52,836 nucleotides of DNA from Hofstenia miamia (Eukaryota > Xenacoelomorpha > Acoela > Hofsteniidae), in the NCBI GenBank assembly GCA_900660155.1, contig CABFPE010000190.1, positions 213,007 through 265,842 of the forward strand. Direction: 5' to 3'. Positions 10,571-21,405 of the stretch are shown piece after piece; positions within the stretch are counted from its first letter, which is position 1, and every line of letters starts with the position of its first letter. A program made the position numbers and the translations under genes. The notes below the pieces were generated by a model. That model was given only the letters and a program-made list of their open reading frames with translations, was not told the DNA's origin and ran no database searches.

Positions 10571-13065
10571 TGGTTAAGGCTGTGGAAACAGTTGGACTGT
10601 AGGACCACACAACAACTTTTGGGCTTCTTCAATCATCTCTTTGGCCAATATGTCATCCCAGGATGAAACTTCTGTGTAGTGGGGCCGCCTGGTGACCTGC
10701 ATTAACGCTTCCTGTTGAGTGACGGTTTTGCTGCGTAATCTGAAATATTTGAGCTCTGGTAGCCTCAAACTAATAGGACAGTTTTGTCGCAACACATTTA
10801 ACCTCCAGGTGAAGGTATCATAGAAATGCTCATAAAGGCGGAGGCCCTTGAGTGCGATAAGGAGTGTCATCAAGGCGTTGGTGTCTGAGGTGTGTGCATC
10901 TTCCATGCTAATCTTGGTGTCGGGATAAAAGTGAAGGAAAACATCCCTGAGAGATCCCATATGGGTAGCATGGTCGACGAAGAGCAAGCAATACTCTTTT
11001 ACTTGTTGCAGCGTCATTTCTTTGGGGTCTGTTATGCTGGCACACAGCATGGTAATGATCTCAATACACTTGGTTACATCGTAACAGCAGATTATGGTCT
11101 CAGCTTTATTAGCCCACATCAAGTCACCTCTGGCTTGAAATAGAATGACAATGCAAGGGTCTAGTGAATTGATGGTTTGATGAATTTTCTCTAGTTGAGT
11201 AGAGATAAGCTGGCCTTTCTGAAAAATATCCTTGATAGTTAGCTTTCTATAGATGTATATGCATTTGGGGTTGCCACCTTCTAGCAATGTGTCACGGGTA
11301 TCCTTGTACTCCTTAGTCTGCAATTAATGTGGTCTGTGAGATGGGCAGAGACTTTCTTCTTTCCCTGGCACACTCTCCATGATGGCAGAATGAGAGGTGT
11401 CATCAAACAAGGTGGTGGGATGAAGAGAAGGTTGTTTTGCTCGATGTTATTTTCCAACTGGGCAAAGCTAGACTTATTCTGAAGGGAAGCTGTTGCAATT
11501 GTAACAGGGTAGTTAATCTTGACATCCTTGATAGAATCCCAAAAAGCACTACGGAGTCTGTGGCTCTGTAGATTTTCAATTTAAGCAGTGGAGAGATGAA
11601 GGTGGGCAGTGGTACATTCTACATCCAGGGCGAGTTGTCATCCTGGGTGATAGTAGAAGTACGAGCTCTTCTTTAGTTAGCATTTCCGTGAGGCACCATT
11701 TCATGAGGCCTAGGATGTCATTGTCGCTGTTGGGCTCCACAATGCGATCAACTATCACTGGTTTCTCTGTGAATTCTTCCAGGCGGTGCTCAATTGTTAA
11801 GATCTGTTTGTTATCAGTAAGAGACCAGGCGGGCGTGAGGTTAGTCGAGACTGCGACCCCTGAAAACTTTTCTAGGTTAACAATGAGGGCTTTTGTTGCT
11901 GGTGATACCTCGATCACTGAGGAGGATAGGAGCTCTTCCTCACAGTAAAATTGTTTGGGTGTTTTCATTGTTTGCCCTAAAACAGTGATTGGGATGACTT
12001 CACCATCCTTGGTAGCTTGTTGCTGGGTTTGTGTAAGTTTACTGTACCCACACTCTGAATAATTGAGCCGTTCTAGGTTGAATAAGATTTCCATGTGGTT
12101 CAAGACATTGTAGTGACCAACCAATTCAACTAACTGTTTAGTGGCGCCATATTCACAGCGCATGAGTTGACTTGTGCACAGAGGTGCGTACTTGGAGTTA
12201 AGAGAAGGAAATTTGGTCTTTGCGATTGCTCCCCACATGTACTTTTTGAGGGTATCTGAGAAGATATTTAAGTCGGAAAATGCGACTCCTAATTGGTTGA
12301 CGATCATCTGAGGTGGGAGGCGACCAAGGGGTCCACTGGATCCGATAAGATGAGCGTAGAATTTCTCAAAACATTCCATTGTTTTCTTATTCTTCCCAGG
12401 TGAAGCAGGCAATGAGCAAGAGTGGAGCAACCAATTCTTAACCTTCCAGGCTGCAGGACCAATAGCAAGTTCATGTTAGCACTTTTTCGCGAGTTTTTCT
12501 CTGGTGGCTTTATCCATAGGCAGCTGAAGATGAGGATCAACTGTAAGGAAAGTGGCAAGAACCCACATGGCTCCACAAGACTGGATTGCTGGAGCGAATT
12601 TTTTTGAGAACATTTTCTCTGAGAAGTTCTGGCGATCTTGTGTGTCATGGGACAGACGTAACTCTGCAAGTGTTCTTTTGACTGATCTGTGATACTGGGA
12701 TGTAGGGCTCCGAATGTTAATGGTAGGCCATTGTGTCTCTGGGCTGTGATCGGCTTTCAGGTTTGTCCATATCTCATCAATTTCTTGTAGGGTAGCAGCA
12801 CTTTGTGAAAACGCAAAACTGACATGAAGATCGGAGACATCAGAGCAAAGGCCAGGCGAGCTAATGTTGATTGACTCGAGTGATTGAGCCTGGATGCATG
12901 TATCAATTATCAGATGAGTATCAACTGCGAGATGGTATGTCGGAATTTTCTTGCACAAGACCAGATCAGTGTAGATGATCTTGGTAGCCGAGATTATGTG
13001 AGTATTGTACATACTGGTAGGCTGATAGGAGCTTTTGTACAGAATGGTGAAGTTCTCCATGTGAA

Positions 13066-13658
13066 AGTGTAGACTTTCAACTTCACTCTGTGTCTATGAC
13101 AAAGGGAATCAAGTCGACTGAACAAGTTAGATCCTTAGTGTTAAATGTCCATTGCAACCTATTCTTCATTTCTTCTGATATATTATCTCTGACTAAACAG
13201 ACAGCTTTCTGAGTAGCAATAAAGTACGGATGCAAGATCTCATCTCCAACCTTAGATGTTTTGGCCTTATATTCCTTGGCTTTGTGAGACCTAATACTAG
13301 CTGATTTGCGGGAGGAAGGACTGGAACTAGGAGGGGTTTTGAGTCAACACAGGGCGAGGTCAAAAGACACTCTATGCTCCTCAGATTCACGCACAGAGTG
13401 TTGTCTCTGTGCATAGTCATCTGAGGTCCACTCCTGCTCAGAGAGTTGTCTCCCCCCATAGTCGTGGCTGCTACAGGTGTCTTCCACTGGGTGTTCTCTC
13501 TTTTGGGAGGTGCCTTTGTCTGATCGTCTAGGCATTGTTGATCACTTCGTTTCATCTCATGGATTGATTTGTCTTTGTACTTGGCGTCTTGTTGGGGGTT
13601 GGTTCTCAGTTTGTTTCATAGTTGCTAAACAAAGATATAAGGTTAAGGTCGCATTCCT
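13066..13658 (-). repeat. Duplicated segment in element A, copy 1
   Basis: This stretch closely matches 13987-14619, including CTATGACAAAGGGAATCAAG at the left and GGTTAAGGTC near the right. The two copies are separated by third-ORF sequence at 13660-13985 that is not duplicated. The right edge coincides with the only N in the window (13659). Near that edge an AAAGTGCAAACTTTCAACTT-like sequence repeats the one at about 13067. Either a real segmental duplication inside the element or two haplotypes or reads joined in assembly. Confidence 0.75.
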
Positions 13659-13986
13659 NGCAAAAGTGCAAACTTTCAACTTCATCCAGGAAGGTATCCT
13701 GGTATTCTTCTTTTAAAAACATAACAAGGCGTATCTTCTCCCCTTTGGCAAGTTGATAGGCTATTTCAATCATTTCCATGATTCAGGGGTGGTTTAACTC
13801 ATTGACACAAAAAAAGTAGACTACTAGTAGGTTGTCAAAATCAATGTTAACATATTCAAACTTCTTTATCTTTTCTTTACTGTTCAGAAACATAGTGTGA
13901 ACAGTACTTTGCCAGTAAGGTCACACTATGCCAGCTAACATCTTAGAATCATAACAGATAATCGCATTGATCTGAGGTCTATGCTC

Positions 13987-14619
13987 TGCATCTATGACAA
14001 AGGGAATCAAGTCGACTGAACAAGTTAGATCCTTAGTGTTAAATGTCCATCACAACATATTCTTCATTTCTTCTGATATATTATCTCTGACTAAACAGAC
14101 TGCTTTCTGAGTAGCAATAAAATACGGATGTAAGATCTCATCTCCAACCTTAGACAATTGGCTTTACATTCCTTGGCTTTGTGGGACTTAATACTAGCTG
14201 AGTCACAGGAGGAAGAACTGGGACTAGGAGGGGGTTTTGAGTCAACACAGGGTGAGGTTATGTTAGACAGTTGGGCAAAAGCCACTCTATGCTCCTCTGA
14301 TTCACACACACAGAGTTTTCTCCATGCATAGTCATCTCAGGTCAGCTCCCACACAGAGAGTTGCCTCTGAGCATAGTCACAGGAAGTCCACTCCCAAGCA
14401 GAGAGTTGTCTCCCTTCATAGTCATGGCTGCTACAGGTGTCTTCTGCTGGGCGCTCTTGTTTGCAGGAGGTGCCTTCATCTGATCATCTCAGTTTTGTTG
14501 ATTGCTTTGTTTCATCTCATGGATTGATTCGTCTTTATACTTGGTGTCTTGTTGGGGGTTGGTTCTCGGTTCTTTTCATAGTTGCTAAACAAAGATATAA
14601 GGTTAAGGTCCCATTCCTG
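13987..14619 (-). repeat. Duplicated segment in element A, copy 2
   Basis: The second copy of the 13066-13658 segment, with scattered substitutions. The internal short tandem repeat has about three units here and about two in the other copy. This copy connects without interruption to the upstream pol linker at 14620 onward, so it is more likely the original left boundary of the third ORF. Confidence 0.75.
14290..14440 (-). repeat. Short tandem repeat in the pol-ORF3 linker of element A
   Basis: About three units of roughly 45 bases carry CACAGAGAGTTG and a CATAGTCA core spaced evenly. The matching stretch at about 13385-13480 has about two units. In one minus-strand frame the unit encodes a D-Y-x-x-R-Q-L-S type peptide, so it may be a repeat in the N-terminal extension of the third ORF. 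Confidence 0.55.
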
Positions 14620-14859
14620 GGTATTTAAATGGTCTAAATATCTCTGATCTCTAGCTTTTCATTTAGGCAAAATATGAGTAGCTATAGTGTTGCTACTATT
14701 ACCAAGGTTACTATCATACTCGACCTGTGTAAGGTCATCTTCCTCACATTCAGTGAGGTTATTGTAATACTCTATCTCATTTACTCCGTCATCAACAAGA
14801 GAAAACTTGTTATTATTGTCAATGACTGCATTTTGTATATCTTTGATTGTTCATCTAAG

Positions 14860-16083
14860 TCACTGGAAATGGGCGACTTTACCATTATCTAATAAGTACC
14901 AGTGGTGATCCAACACCTTGACAATTTTAAAAGGTCCTTGCCAATTAGTGGCAAGTTTTTGTACCTGGTTAGCATCAGTGAACTGATGAGGAAAATAAGC
15001 AAATACAGAATCTCCAATTTTGTGAGGTTTGCCATACAGCTTTTTATCAAAATTTCTTTTCTGGGGAATAACAGACTGATTGGTATTCTGCCAGATAGAG
15101 AGGTGCACTTTTTGGAATTCTTTCAGCATCCAGTTCACAAAGTTTTCCAAGGTTGGCTCATTGTAGTCTGGGAACATGATCAACAAAGGAGTGCTTGCTT
15201 TGCGGCCAAACACGGCTTTGAAAGGGCTTACTTTGGTGGTGGAGTGCACAGTGGTATTGTAAAAGAATTCGACCACTTCTATGACGTATCTCCAATTTCA
15301 GCCAGCTGTGCGGGCTAAAGTGACTCTGATCAGTTTAATAATGATGTGGTTCAGTTGCTTGATGACGCCATTTGACTGAGGATGGTAAGCAGTGGTGAAA
15401 TTGTGCATGATCTCTAGTTCTTTCATGAGAGTAGACATTAAAGAGTTTTCAAACTGAGGACCATGGTCGGACACCAAATGCTCCATAGGCCTGAGCTTAA
15501 AGATCCAGTCTTTCACAATTATTTTGCTGACGACTTTGGTGGTGGTATTGTCAAGAGGAATGAGTCGTGTGTACTTAGTAAAATGGTCTATCAAGACCAA
15601 CAGATATTGAAATCCTTGCTCATCCCTTGATAGTTTTTTGATGTCCATGTGGACCACTTTGTTCATTCTTTCGCCAAACCAACTATGGAGCTCGGCTCTC
15701 TGCTATGGAAAGTGTCCAGCTCCTTGAAGCAGGCATGCTTCACACTTATTGATTACATCTTGTACCATGGCTCTAATACTGATGGTAACATAATAAGCAT
15801 TAAAGGTTCTTTCTGTCTGGATAATCCCAAGGTGTCCACGTTCATGGATCTTCCAGATGAGATCTTGCTTGAAGTACTCTGGGATCAGCAGATGGTTGTT
15901 CCTGCTATGCGCATAGAGAAGTCCAGCTTCAGTAAGCTGCCAATGATAATGTTGAAAGTAACTTTTTGCAAAGTCACTGATAGCGTGATCAGGATTCTTG
16001 ATTTTAAAGATGATTTCAGACAACACTTTGTCATGTAATTGATGGGCGGCAATCTCCTTTTCAGAAATCTCCTCCTTCACCAT
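14860..16083 (-). pseudogene. Element A integrase
   Basis: The N-terminal zinc module is readable at about 15800-15870 (H-x4-H, then C-x2-C). The core at 15298-15666 has the first catalytic Asp in H-M-D-I-K and the second in V-S-D-H-G-P-Q-F. The third catalytic residue should be Glu in the N-G-x-x-E-x-L-N box but is Lys (codon AAG at 15358-15360), so the enzyme would be inactive. The C-terminal part at 14860-15276 contains the chromo/GPY-like stretch, with W-Q-G-P-F-K-I and Y-x-L-D. The zinc module, core and C-terminal part lie in different frames or are separated by stops. The C-terminal part is alignable to the corresponding regions of elements B and C. Confidence 0.8.
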
Positions 16084-16188
16084 AATAGGGAGGATTGCTT
16101 TCCTATTTTGATCTGCATTGATATCAGGGAGGAGCTCATACTCACAAGCAGGGATGAATCCAAATGGAGTGTTCTCACCTGGTGGCTT

Positions 16189-16584
16189 TCACAGGTCTCT
16201 CTTGTAGCTTGGCAGAGTGGTGAAATAATCAGCATTGAGATGCAATCTTCCAGGGCAATGAGTGATTGTAAATAAGAAGTCATTAAGGTATTCCAACCAT
16301 CTGGCAATGATGTTTGACTTGTTGCCAGAGAATTTTTTAAGCCATGCTAGTGCAGAGTTTTTGGTGTGCACAACAAATTGGCAGCCTAGAATGAAGAATT
16401 GAAACTTCTTCAGACTCTCAACAAGTGCCAGCATTTCTGATTTTGTAGCTCCATAGTTCAGTTTAGCATTGCAGAGCTTCTGGCTGAAATATTGTACAGG
16501 ACATTCCTGGCTGTTGATCACTTGGCTGAGCACACCACTGATGGCGACTGAACTCGTGTCACAATTGATGATAAATTCTTTCAT
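16189..16584 (-). pseudogene. Element A RNase H
   Basis: A 131-codon open frame. It begins with the N-C-D-T-S strand bearing the first catalytic Asp. It contains Y-F-S-Q-K-L, then Y-G-A-T-K-S-E-M-L-A-L carrying the catalytic Glu. It ends in the T-x-x-x-A-L-A-W-L block and the H-x-P-G-R region typical of gypsy-type pol. It degrades the RNA template during reverse transcription. The connection to the reverse transcriptase is interrupted by a stop and frame change around 16600-16625. Confidence 0.85.
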
Positions 16585-16599
16585 GTAATCTGGTGTGTT

Positions 16600-17750
16600 C
16601 AGACTGGGGATCCATCTGAGCTCTCACTTCACAGCATCCAGCTCTTCTTGTTCAGCCCAAGTCCAACAAAATTCAGTGTTCTTTCTTAATAGGTTAGAGA
16701 TGTGGTTGGTTTGGTTGGTTAATTCAGAAATGAATGAGCCATAATAGTTAAGAAAGCCCATCAGGCATTGGACGTCCTTGTGTGAGTGTGGAGTCTCAAC
16801 CTGATCAAGATGGTCTTTTGCATTGTTTTTAATCAATATTCTCCCGGGTTTGATTACTCTGCCTAGGAAGGTAACTTGTGGCGAAATGAGTGAACATTAT
16901 TTCTATTGACCTGGGGTCCAGAGTTGTACAGGATCTTAAGAGTGTGATCCAGTTTATCTAAGTGATCAGAGAATGTGTGTCCAGCAACGAGAATATCATC
17001 CATGTATGCGGTGATCCCAGGTTCAAGAACATTGGTGCCATTCTGTAGTACATGTGTGACATAATGCTGAAATGTGGCCAGAGTATTGCAGAGCCCAAAG
17101 GCCATGTACTTCCACTCAAAGAGGCCATAAGGCATAATAAAAGCAGTTTTCGGAATGTTGGCAGGCTTCATCAGTATCTGCCAATAGGCTTTACAGAGAT
17201 CCAAGCATGAAAATAACTTGTACTTGCTGGCATCATAGAGGAGGTCCTTGATGTGAGGTAACGGATACACATCCTTAGTTGTAATATCATTTAATCATTG
17301 TAAATCAATGCAGAGGTGGTACTTCTCTCCTTGGCAAATGAACACCATAGGTGCAGCATACAGGCTATTACTATTCTGTATAATCCTGCTTTCAATGAGA
17401 TCACTCAGGATCTGTTCATATTCTGCTCTTAGATTCTCGGGTACCCTTTGAACTGGCAACAGAATGAGGTGATCACTCTTGGTTTCAATGGCATGTTGTT
17501 TGCCAACAGCTTTTCCAACACTGATTGATCCGTAATTAAACACATCATGATGCTGGCATAAGAGGGCAGAGAGTGCGTCACATTCTTGTGGACTCAGATG
17601 TCCATGCGTTTTCTTGTTTACAACTGGGATCTGGACTGGATCACTTGTTTCACTGAGATTGTGAATTGCAGTAAGAACACGCAGACAGGCTGCAACCTTA
17701 GGTTTGAGCCAGACTGGCATCACGACAATGGATGTCTTTGTGGGATCCAT
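16600..17750 (-). pseudogene. Element A reverse transcriptase
   Basis: Three open pieces (17295-17750, 16863-17270, 16624-16836) together cover the fingers, palm and thumb. Visible landmarks are Y-A-A-P-M-V, C-I-D-L, Y-P-L-P-H-I, L-D-L-C-K-A-Y-W-Q with the first catalytic Asp, and Y-M-D-D with the other two catalytic Asps intact. G-F-L-N-Y-Y marks the connection region. A TGA stop separates C-I-D-L-Q from the next segment where family members usually have a sense codon. The catalytic residues survive although the frame is broken. Confidence 0.85.
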
Positions 17751-17912
17751 TCAGATCAGGCATGCAGAACTATTAAGTACAGTGACGTAAGTCTTTCCAC
17801 AAGAAATGTGGCAGAGGTCCAGAGAAAGATGTAAACTGCGGAGGCGTTTTCCCCTTTGTCCACAAATCATGACGTCCCCCTCATAAGGAGAGCTCGTAGT
17901 GATGGCAACTCG

Positions 17913-18410
17913 TCACCTGTGCCATGGTTCCACAATGATTGTATGTGTGAAAGTTAACAAGATATCTTGGTTACAAGTAGTAATCAGTTCCTCCTGTGGC
18001 TCACTTTTGCAAATAGAGAGAGTGTTGGTTCCATAATCAATTACACATGCATTTCTCTTGAAGTCATTCCCAAGGATGACATTGTACGGTAGAGGCTGAT
18101 TGCAGGTGTCAACCACAATGAGGTCCACGCGAAAACATTCCTGATGGATGCATAACTTGAGATTGTTAATCTGGCTCTTCAGCAAAATTGTATTCCCTAA
18201 AGCGTCCAATAAATGAGCAGTGGAAGGTAACAGATTTTCTCTCTGTAGGCAAAGCTTGTCAAAACAGGTGTCACTAATGATGGATACAGAAGCTCCTGTA
18301 TTGATGGTAGTGTTAATTAGTAATCTGTTCACGCCCGCAGGGATGATGTTAGTGTGTAGCCACGAAGTTATCACCAAAACATCATGTGCACCATTTTTGG
18401 GAGGTGGCAC
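17913..18410 (-). CDS. Element A aspartic protease-like domain, active site N-T-G
   Basis: An intact stretch of about 165 codons between gag and reverse transcriptase. The active-site loop reads I-N-T-G-A-S-V-S-I-I, where retroelement proteases have D-T-G or D-S-G; the Asn codon is AAT at 18300-18302. The flap-side hallmark V-I-L-G-N-D-F is present near residue 115. The fold therefore looks preserved while the catalytic Asp is absent. Element C also has Asn at this position in both of its protease copies. An Asn active site would not support normal aspartyl protease catalysis. Confidence 0.7.
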   Translation of the reverse strand: MPPPKNGAHDVLVITSWLHTNIIPAGVNRLLINTTINTGASVSIISDTCFDKLCLQRENLLPSTAHLLDALGNTILLKSQINNLKLCIHQECFRVDLIVVDTCNQPLPYNVILGNDFKRNACVIDYGTNTLSICKSEPQEELITTCNQDILLTFTHTIIVEPWHR

Positions 18411-18415
18411 TCCAA

Positions 18416-18830
18416 CTAATTTAAATGGTTGACAGACTCACCCAGGGTGTTGGGAGTACATGCTTCAATGGAAGGCTCATCAATGACGATACCATCCCCA
18501 TCTGCAATTAGGCAGATAACAGCCCCACTCTGGTTATGGATATGGGCGGACTGTCTTTCAGTGTCCGTATTTTTCTGCACTGTAGCAGAACTTGAAGAAG
18601 TTAAAGATTTTGTGGTAGGTTGACCCGTCTTCAGGTTGCCGGCATCCCTCTCAATGCGTGTAGTATTTTGTAGCACATAAACAACACTGATCGCCTTCTT
18701 AATAATGGAGTATAAATCATCTTCCAGATCACATTTAAGTTTGAGGCGGCTCCTGATGGTAGAAGGAAATCCCTGACAAATGTAAGAGATTGTGTCTTGA
18801 GTATTCTGGAGTTAGTTTGCTGAGGCAAAC
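18416..18830 (-). pseudogene. Element A gag C-terminal (nucleocapsid) remnant
   Basis: Two overlapping frames with stops lie between capsid and protease. One contains a degenerate zinc-knuckle-like peptide (V-Q-K-N-T-D-T-E-R-Q-S) in the place where element C has a full C-x2-C-x4-H-x4-C knuckle. The cysteines are not intact, so nucleic-acid binding by this copy is doubtful. Confidence 0.45.
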
Positions 18831-18859
18831 GAGTCTATCAACTTGCATTATGTAGGTTC

Positions 18860-20022
18860 TCACATTGTCTCCCTTCTTGAAGGGAGCATCTTATACTGCT
18901 GTTTGATGTGAGGCACTTTGTAGTGGTCCTTGAAGTGACCAACAAGTAACTGGTAATTTGTCTTAACTTCCCTATCCAGCATCATATACTGATTGTATGC
19001 GAGGCCTTGAAGGAACATGGGAAATTGTGTGGTGGCTGCGTCCTGAGTGGTTTTGTACTGTTTCATAGTTAACTTGAACAGAAAGAGCCACTTGTTGAAC
19101 GACTGCAACATTTCGTCAATTTTCCCAGTAAATTTAGGCAGTACTGAGTGTCTATTAAAGAGATTTGATTGTTCATTCACTGGTGCTTTGGTGGGCAAAA
19201 TGGATTGAGTGAAGTGTGGCTGACGAGTTGTGATAGATCTGATAGGGTCACTCAGAGGAGAAGTCGGAACAATCATAGTGGTGGGAGTAACTGAGACATT
19301 TACAGGTGCCAAAGGCACAAATGTTACGCTCAGAGTACACGAGCTTGGCATAGCTACTGTAGTTAGCATTGCGACTGAGTGAAGGTAGGTGCTCCACTGG
19401 TAAAAGAAGTAATGGGGGTAACGAATGGTGGCATCACTGGGGACAGAGTAGGTGCTGACAAAGCATTAGAGAAGTGGGCAGACATTGCCTGTGATATAAC
19501 AGTTGAGAACTTTTCTGAAAGAGCATCAAGAGCTCTGTCCAAAAGGGCGCAAGTTACATACTCAGGTTCCTCTGGAGGAGTCGGAGGAGGATGCGGGTAT
19601 GCTCCAAGGCTGAGATTGAATCAAGCAGGTGTCTCTCACGCTGCCAAGCAACAGTGGCTTGTTGCCTCATTTCGGCTTGTAGGGCGTCAAAGTGGGCTTC
19701 ACAGGAATGGCACTGCGAAATTTGTTCAGCTAGGACTTCTCTGAGTTGTTGAACCTCAGGTGTTGGTGACTCGGAATGAAATGACGGGGTTGTATACATA
19801 AGAAACAGATTTGACTGAGTGGCAGGAAAGTGGGTTTCTTGTGACAAAACTTCAGAGGGTGTGGATATACCAGAACCAGGTTTAGTGGGGGTAGGAGTTG
19901 GTAAAACAACAACAGAATTAAGTCCAGTGTTGCAAGGGACAGCGTCCAAGCTGCCAGCACTCACACAGGGGAAACCCTGTGTGGGAGTCCCATTATGAGA
20001 ATTAGAAAAATCCATCTCCATA
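18860..20022 (-). pseudogene. Element A gag (capsid) region
   Basis: The predicted start M-E-M-D-F-S is near 20022; the frame further upstream is hydrophobic and unlike gag. A Ser/Thr/Pro-rich N-terminal part is followed by a coiled-coil stretch (about 19600-19750). After a frame change comes a capsid-like part at 18860-19369. Its core L-P-K-F-x-G-K, then W-L-x-x-F-x-L-T-M, then L-L-x-x-F-K-D-H-Y is alignable with element C gag. This matches the general Ty3/gypsy capsid pattern. The frames join near 19380-19560 by at least one shift. Confidence 0.65.
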
Positions 20023-20029
20023 AGAACAA

Positions 20030-20543
20030 GTATAATTAAACAAGTAAAAGTAAAGTAGAAGAAAAGGTTCCAATAACAATTCCAATAATGTAGGAGAAAC
20101 ATCCAACTGTGTAGGAGAAATAAAAGCACTTAACAGATGGTAGCAGGGCATAGGTACACAATCCAAATTCTAGAAGAACGAGACTAACCAATATAGCACT
20201 AAGAACAGGTAAGAGTCAGAGCTTGGTGACAGCATCAGATCACAGAGCTGACAAATGTAAAACTACGCATAAGGTGAAGTTGCACATTGATGGGTGGTGA
20301 AGTAGATCGCGGTCAGAGGAAATCCATCCTAGCTGACTCACACCCAGTAGAAAAATGAAACCAAATACAATAGAAAAACATCATAACAGTTCTGTTTCAC
20401 TTCACAATCACCAAGTGAAAAACAGGCGACTGCTTTGGTAGGTGCACAAACTTCACAACTGGAGTACATCTCTGAACGTCAATCCATCTGCACACAGTAA
20501 CAGAATGGAGTAGATAGTTTAACTGACACTCCAGAGTGTCCAA
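20030..20543 (-). other. Element A 5' leader
   Basis: Untranslated region between the primer-binding site and gag. No open frame of note. Contains several direct short repeats but no fold I can defend. Confidence 0.5.
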
Positions 20544-20563
20544 GAATCACGTCAGGGTCACTA
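20544..20563 (-). promoter_or_regulatory. tRNA-Trp-like primer-binding site of element A
   Basis: Directly after the 5' LTR the minus strand reads TAGTGACCCTGACGTGATTC. It is complementary, with about two mismatches, to the conserved 3' end of eukaryotic tRNA-Trp (ending in CACGTCGGGGTCACCA). It abuts the LTR with no gap. tRNA-Trp priming is characteristic of the CsRn1/Kabuki branch of Ty3/gypsy elements. The identification uses recalled tRNA sequence and should be confirmed. Confidence 0.65.
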
Positions 20564-21405
20564 TGGAGAATTGCAGGGTGTGTCTAGCAGCTCAAACAGA
20601 AGATTACCATCACCAAGAACATCCTGTTCTCTAACAAAACAATTGAAGATTGGTAGTTCGCCAATTTCATTGTAGAAAAAAGTAATTCCAAGACAGTTAA
20701 AGTAGTGACCAATTCACATGGCATCTTGCTGAAGCCAAGCCATTTGAACCCATCCTTACAAATCCAAGGTGCTAATTGTGTGTCTCAAGTTGTAATTTCT
20801 AGCTCAATACAAGTAATTTATCTCTGGGTTTATCTACTCAGCTCATGTAATAATATATTAAATAATGTGTAGTTACCATGTATTCATGTACGCCAATGGC
20901 ATAGTATATTAGAGGTGTGTTCTAATTTGTGCATGTTCAATCAATAGATGTTGTAGTTCTTTTATTTCCTATGCCTACATGTAGCCTAAAGTGACCACAA
21001 TAAGGGCTCACATCTGTCAAGGAGCGAGTTATCACCCCAGGCACAGTGGAGTTCCTCCCACATTATTTACTGGATCTTACAATTTCATTATTATAAAATT
21101 CATACCAGAGCTAAAATGGTTAGTAAGATATAATATAATAGAAAATCAAACACTATCCAGTGAGAACGAAATTTATTTTAAGTTTGCTTACAATCAAATT
21201 CCCTATTTATACAAAAGTTAGTTTCCTTTGCAAATTAACTGAGCAATTACATGTAATTCTAAAGCTCTGAGGGGAAAATCACTAAGTTTGAAACTTAGGT
21301 TCAAAAAAATCACAAATTAACAATTCATTGCTAAATAGGACTGAATTAATTTGAGAGTGCTTGAAAATTAAAATAAAATAAAAAGAGGCCCTGAGTGACT
21401 CTACA
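20564..21405 (-). repeat. 5' LTR of element A
   Basis: 842 bases, TGGAGAATTG...ACTCTACA on the plus strand, matching 9692-10555. The outermost base pair pattern differs slightly (TGGAGA against TGTAGA). Directly to the right, at 21406, the integrase reading frame of element B begins. Confidence 0.85.

Larger units (their letters stand above)
10574..14515 (-). pseudogene. Element A third ORF: unknown N-terminal domain plus DEDDh exonuclease-like domain
   Basis: Located between integrase and the polypurine tract and read in several frames (12476-13060, 11576-12430, 11330-11640, 10574-11323; N-terminal pieces 13193-13555 and 14091-14515). The predicted ATG is near 14515. Blocks shared with elements B and C, in order: G-E/D-E-I-L-H-P-Y-F-I near the N terminus; V-S-F-A-F-S-Q-S with a following W-P-x-I; N-W-L-L; K-K-Y-M-W-G; Q-L-A-L-D-V-E-C (11614-11637); A-F-W-D-S-I and N-Y-P-V-T-I; L-F-Q-A-R-G-D-L-M-W (Asp codon 11123-11125); A-H-T-S-D-T-N-A-L (His 10892-10894, Asn 10877-10879). 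The D-x-E, D and H-x4-D/N spacing fits the three Exo motifs of DEDDh 3'-5' exonucleases, with the last Asp changed to Asn here. The gap between motifs I and II (about 165 residues) is longer than usual. The family assignment is inference; the N-terminal half is unknown. Confidence 0.55.
9692..21405 (-). mobile_element. LTR retrotransposon A (Ty3/gypsy, possibly CsRn1-like), with third ORF
   Basis: A 11.7-kb element on the minus strand with both LTRs. In element order: 5' LTR (20564-21405), tRNA-Trp-like primer-binding site, gag, protease, reverse transcriptase, RNase H, integrase, a linker with short tandem repeats, a long third ORF, a G-run polypurine tract and the 3' LTR (9692-10555). The protease-RT-RNase H-integrase order identifies Ty3/gypsy; a tRNA-Trp primer is known for the CsRn1/Kabuki lineage. 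The flanks are ATAC and ATAA, an imperfect 4-bp TSD. The right flank enters the integrase of element B directly, so A is nested in B. Every coding region now carries stops or frameshifts, so this copy is dead. Confidence 0.85.

Noticed and set aside
10574..14515. Third ORF of element A as an envelope gene.
   Set aside because: No signal peptide, no membrane anchor and no furin-like site in any of the three copies; the motifs fit a soluble nuclease better.
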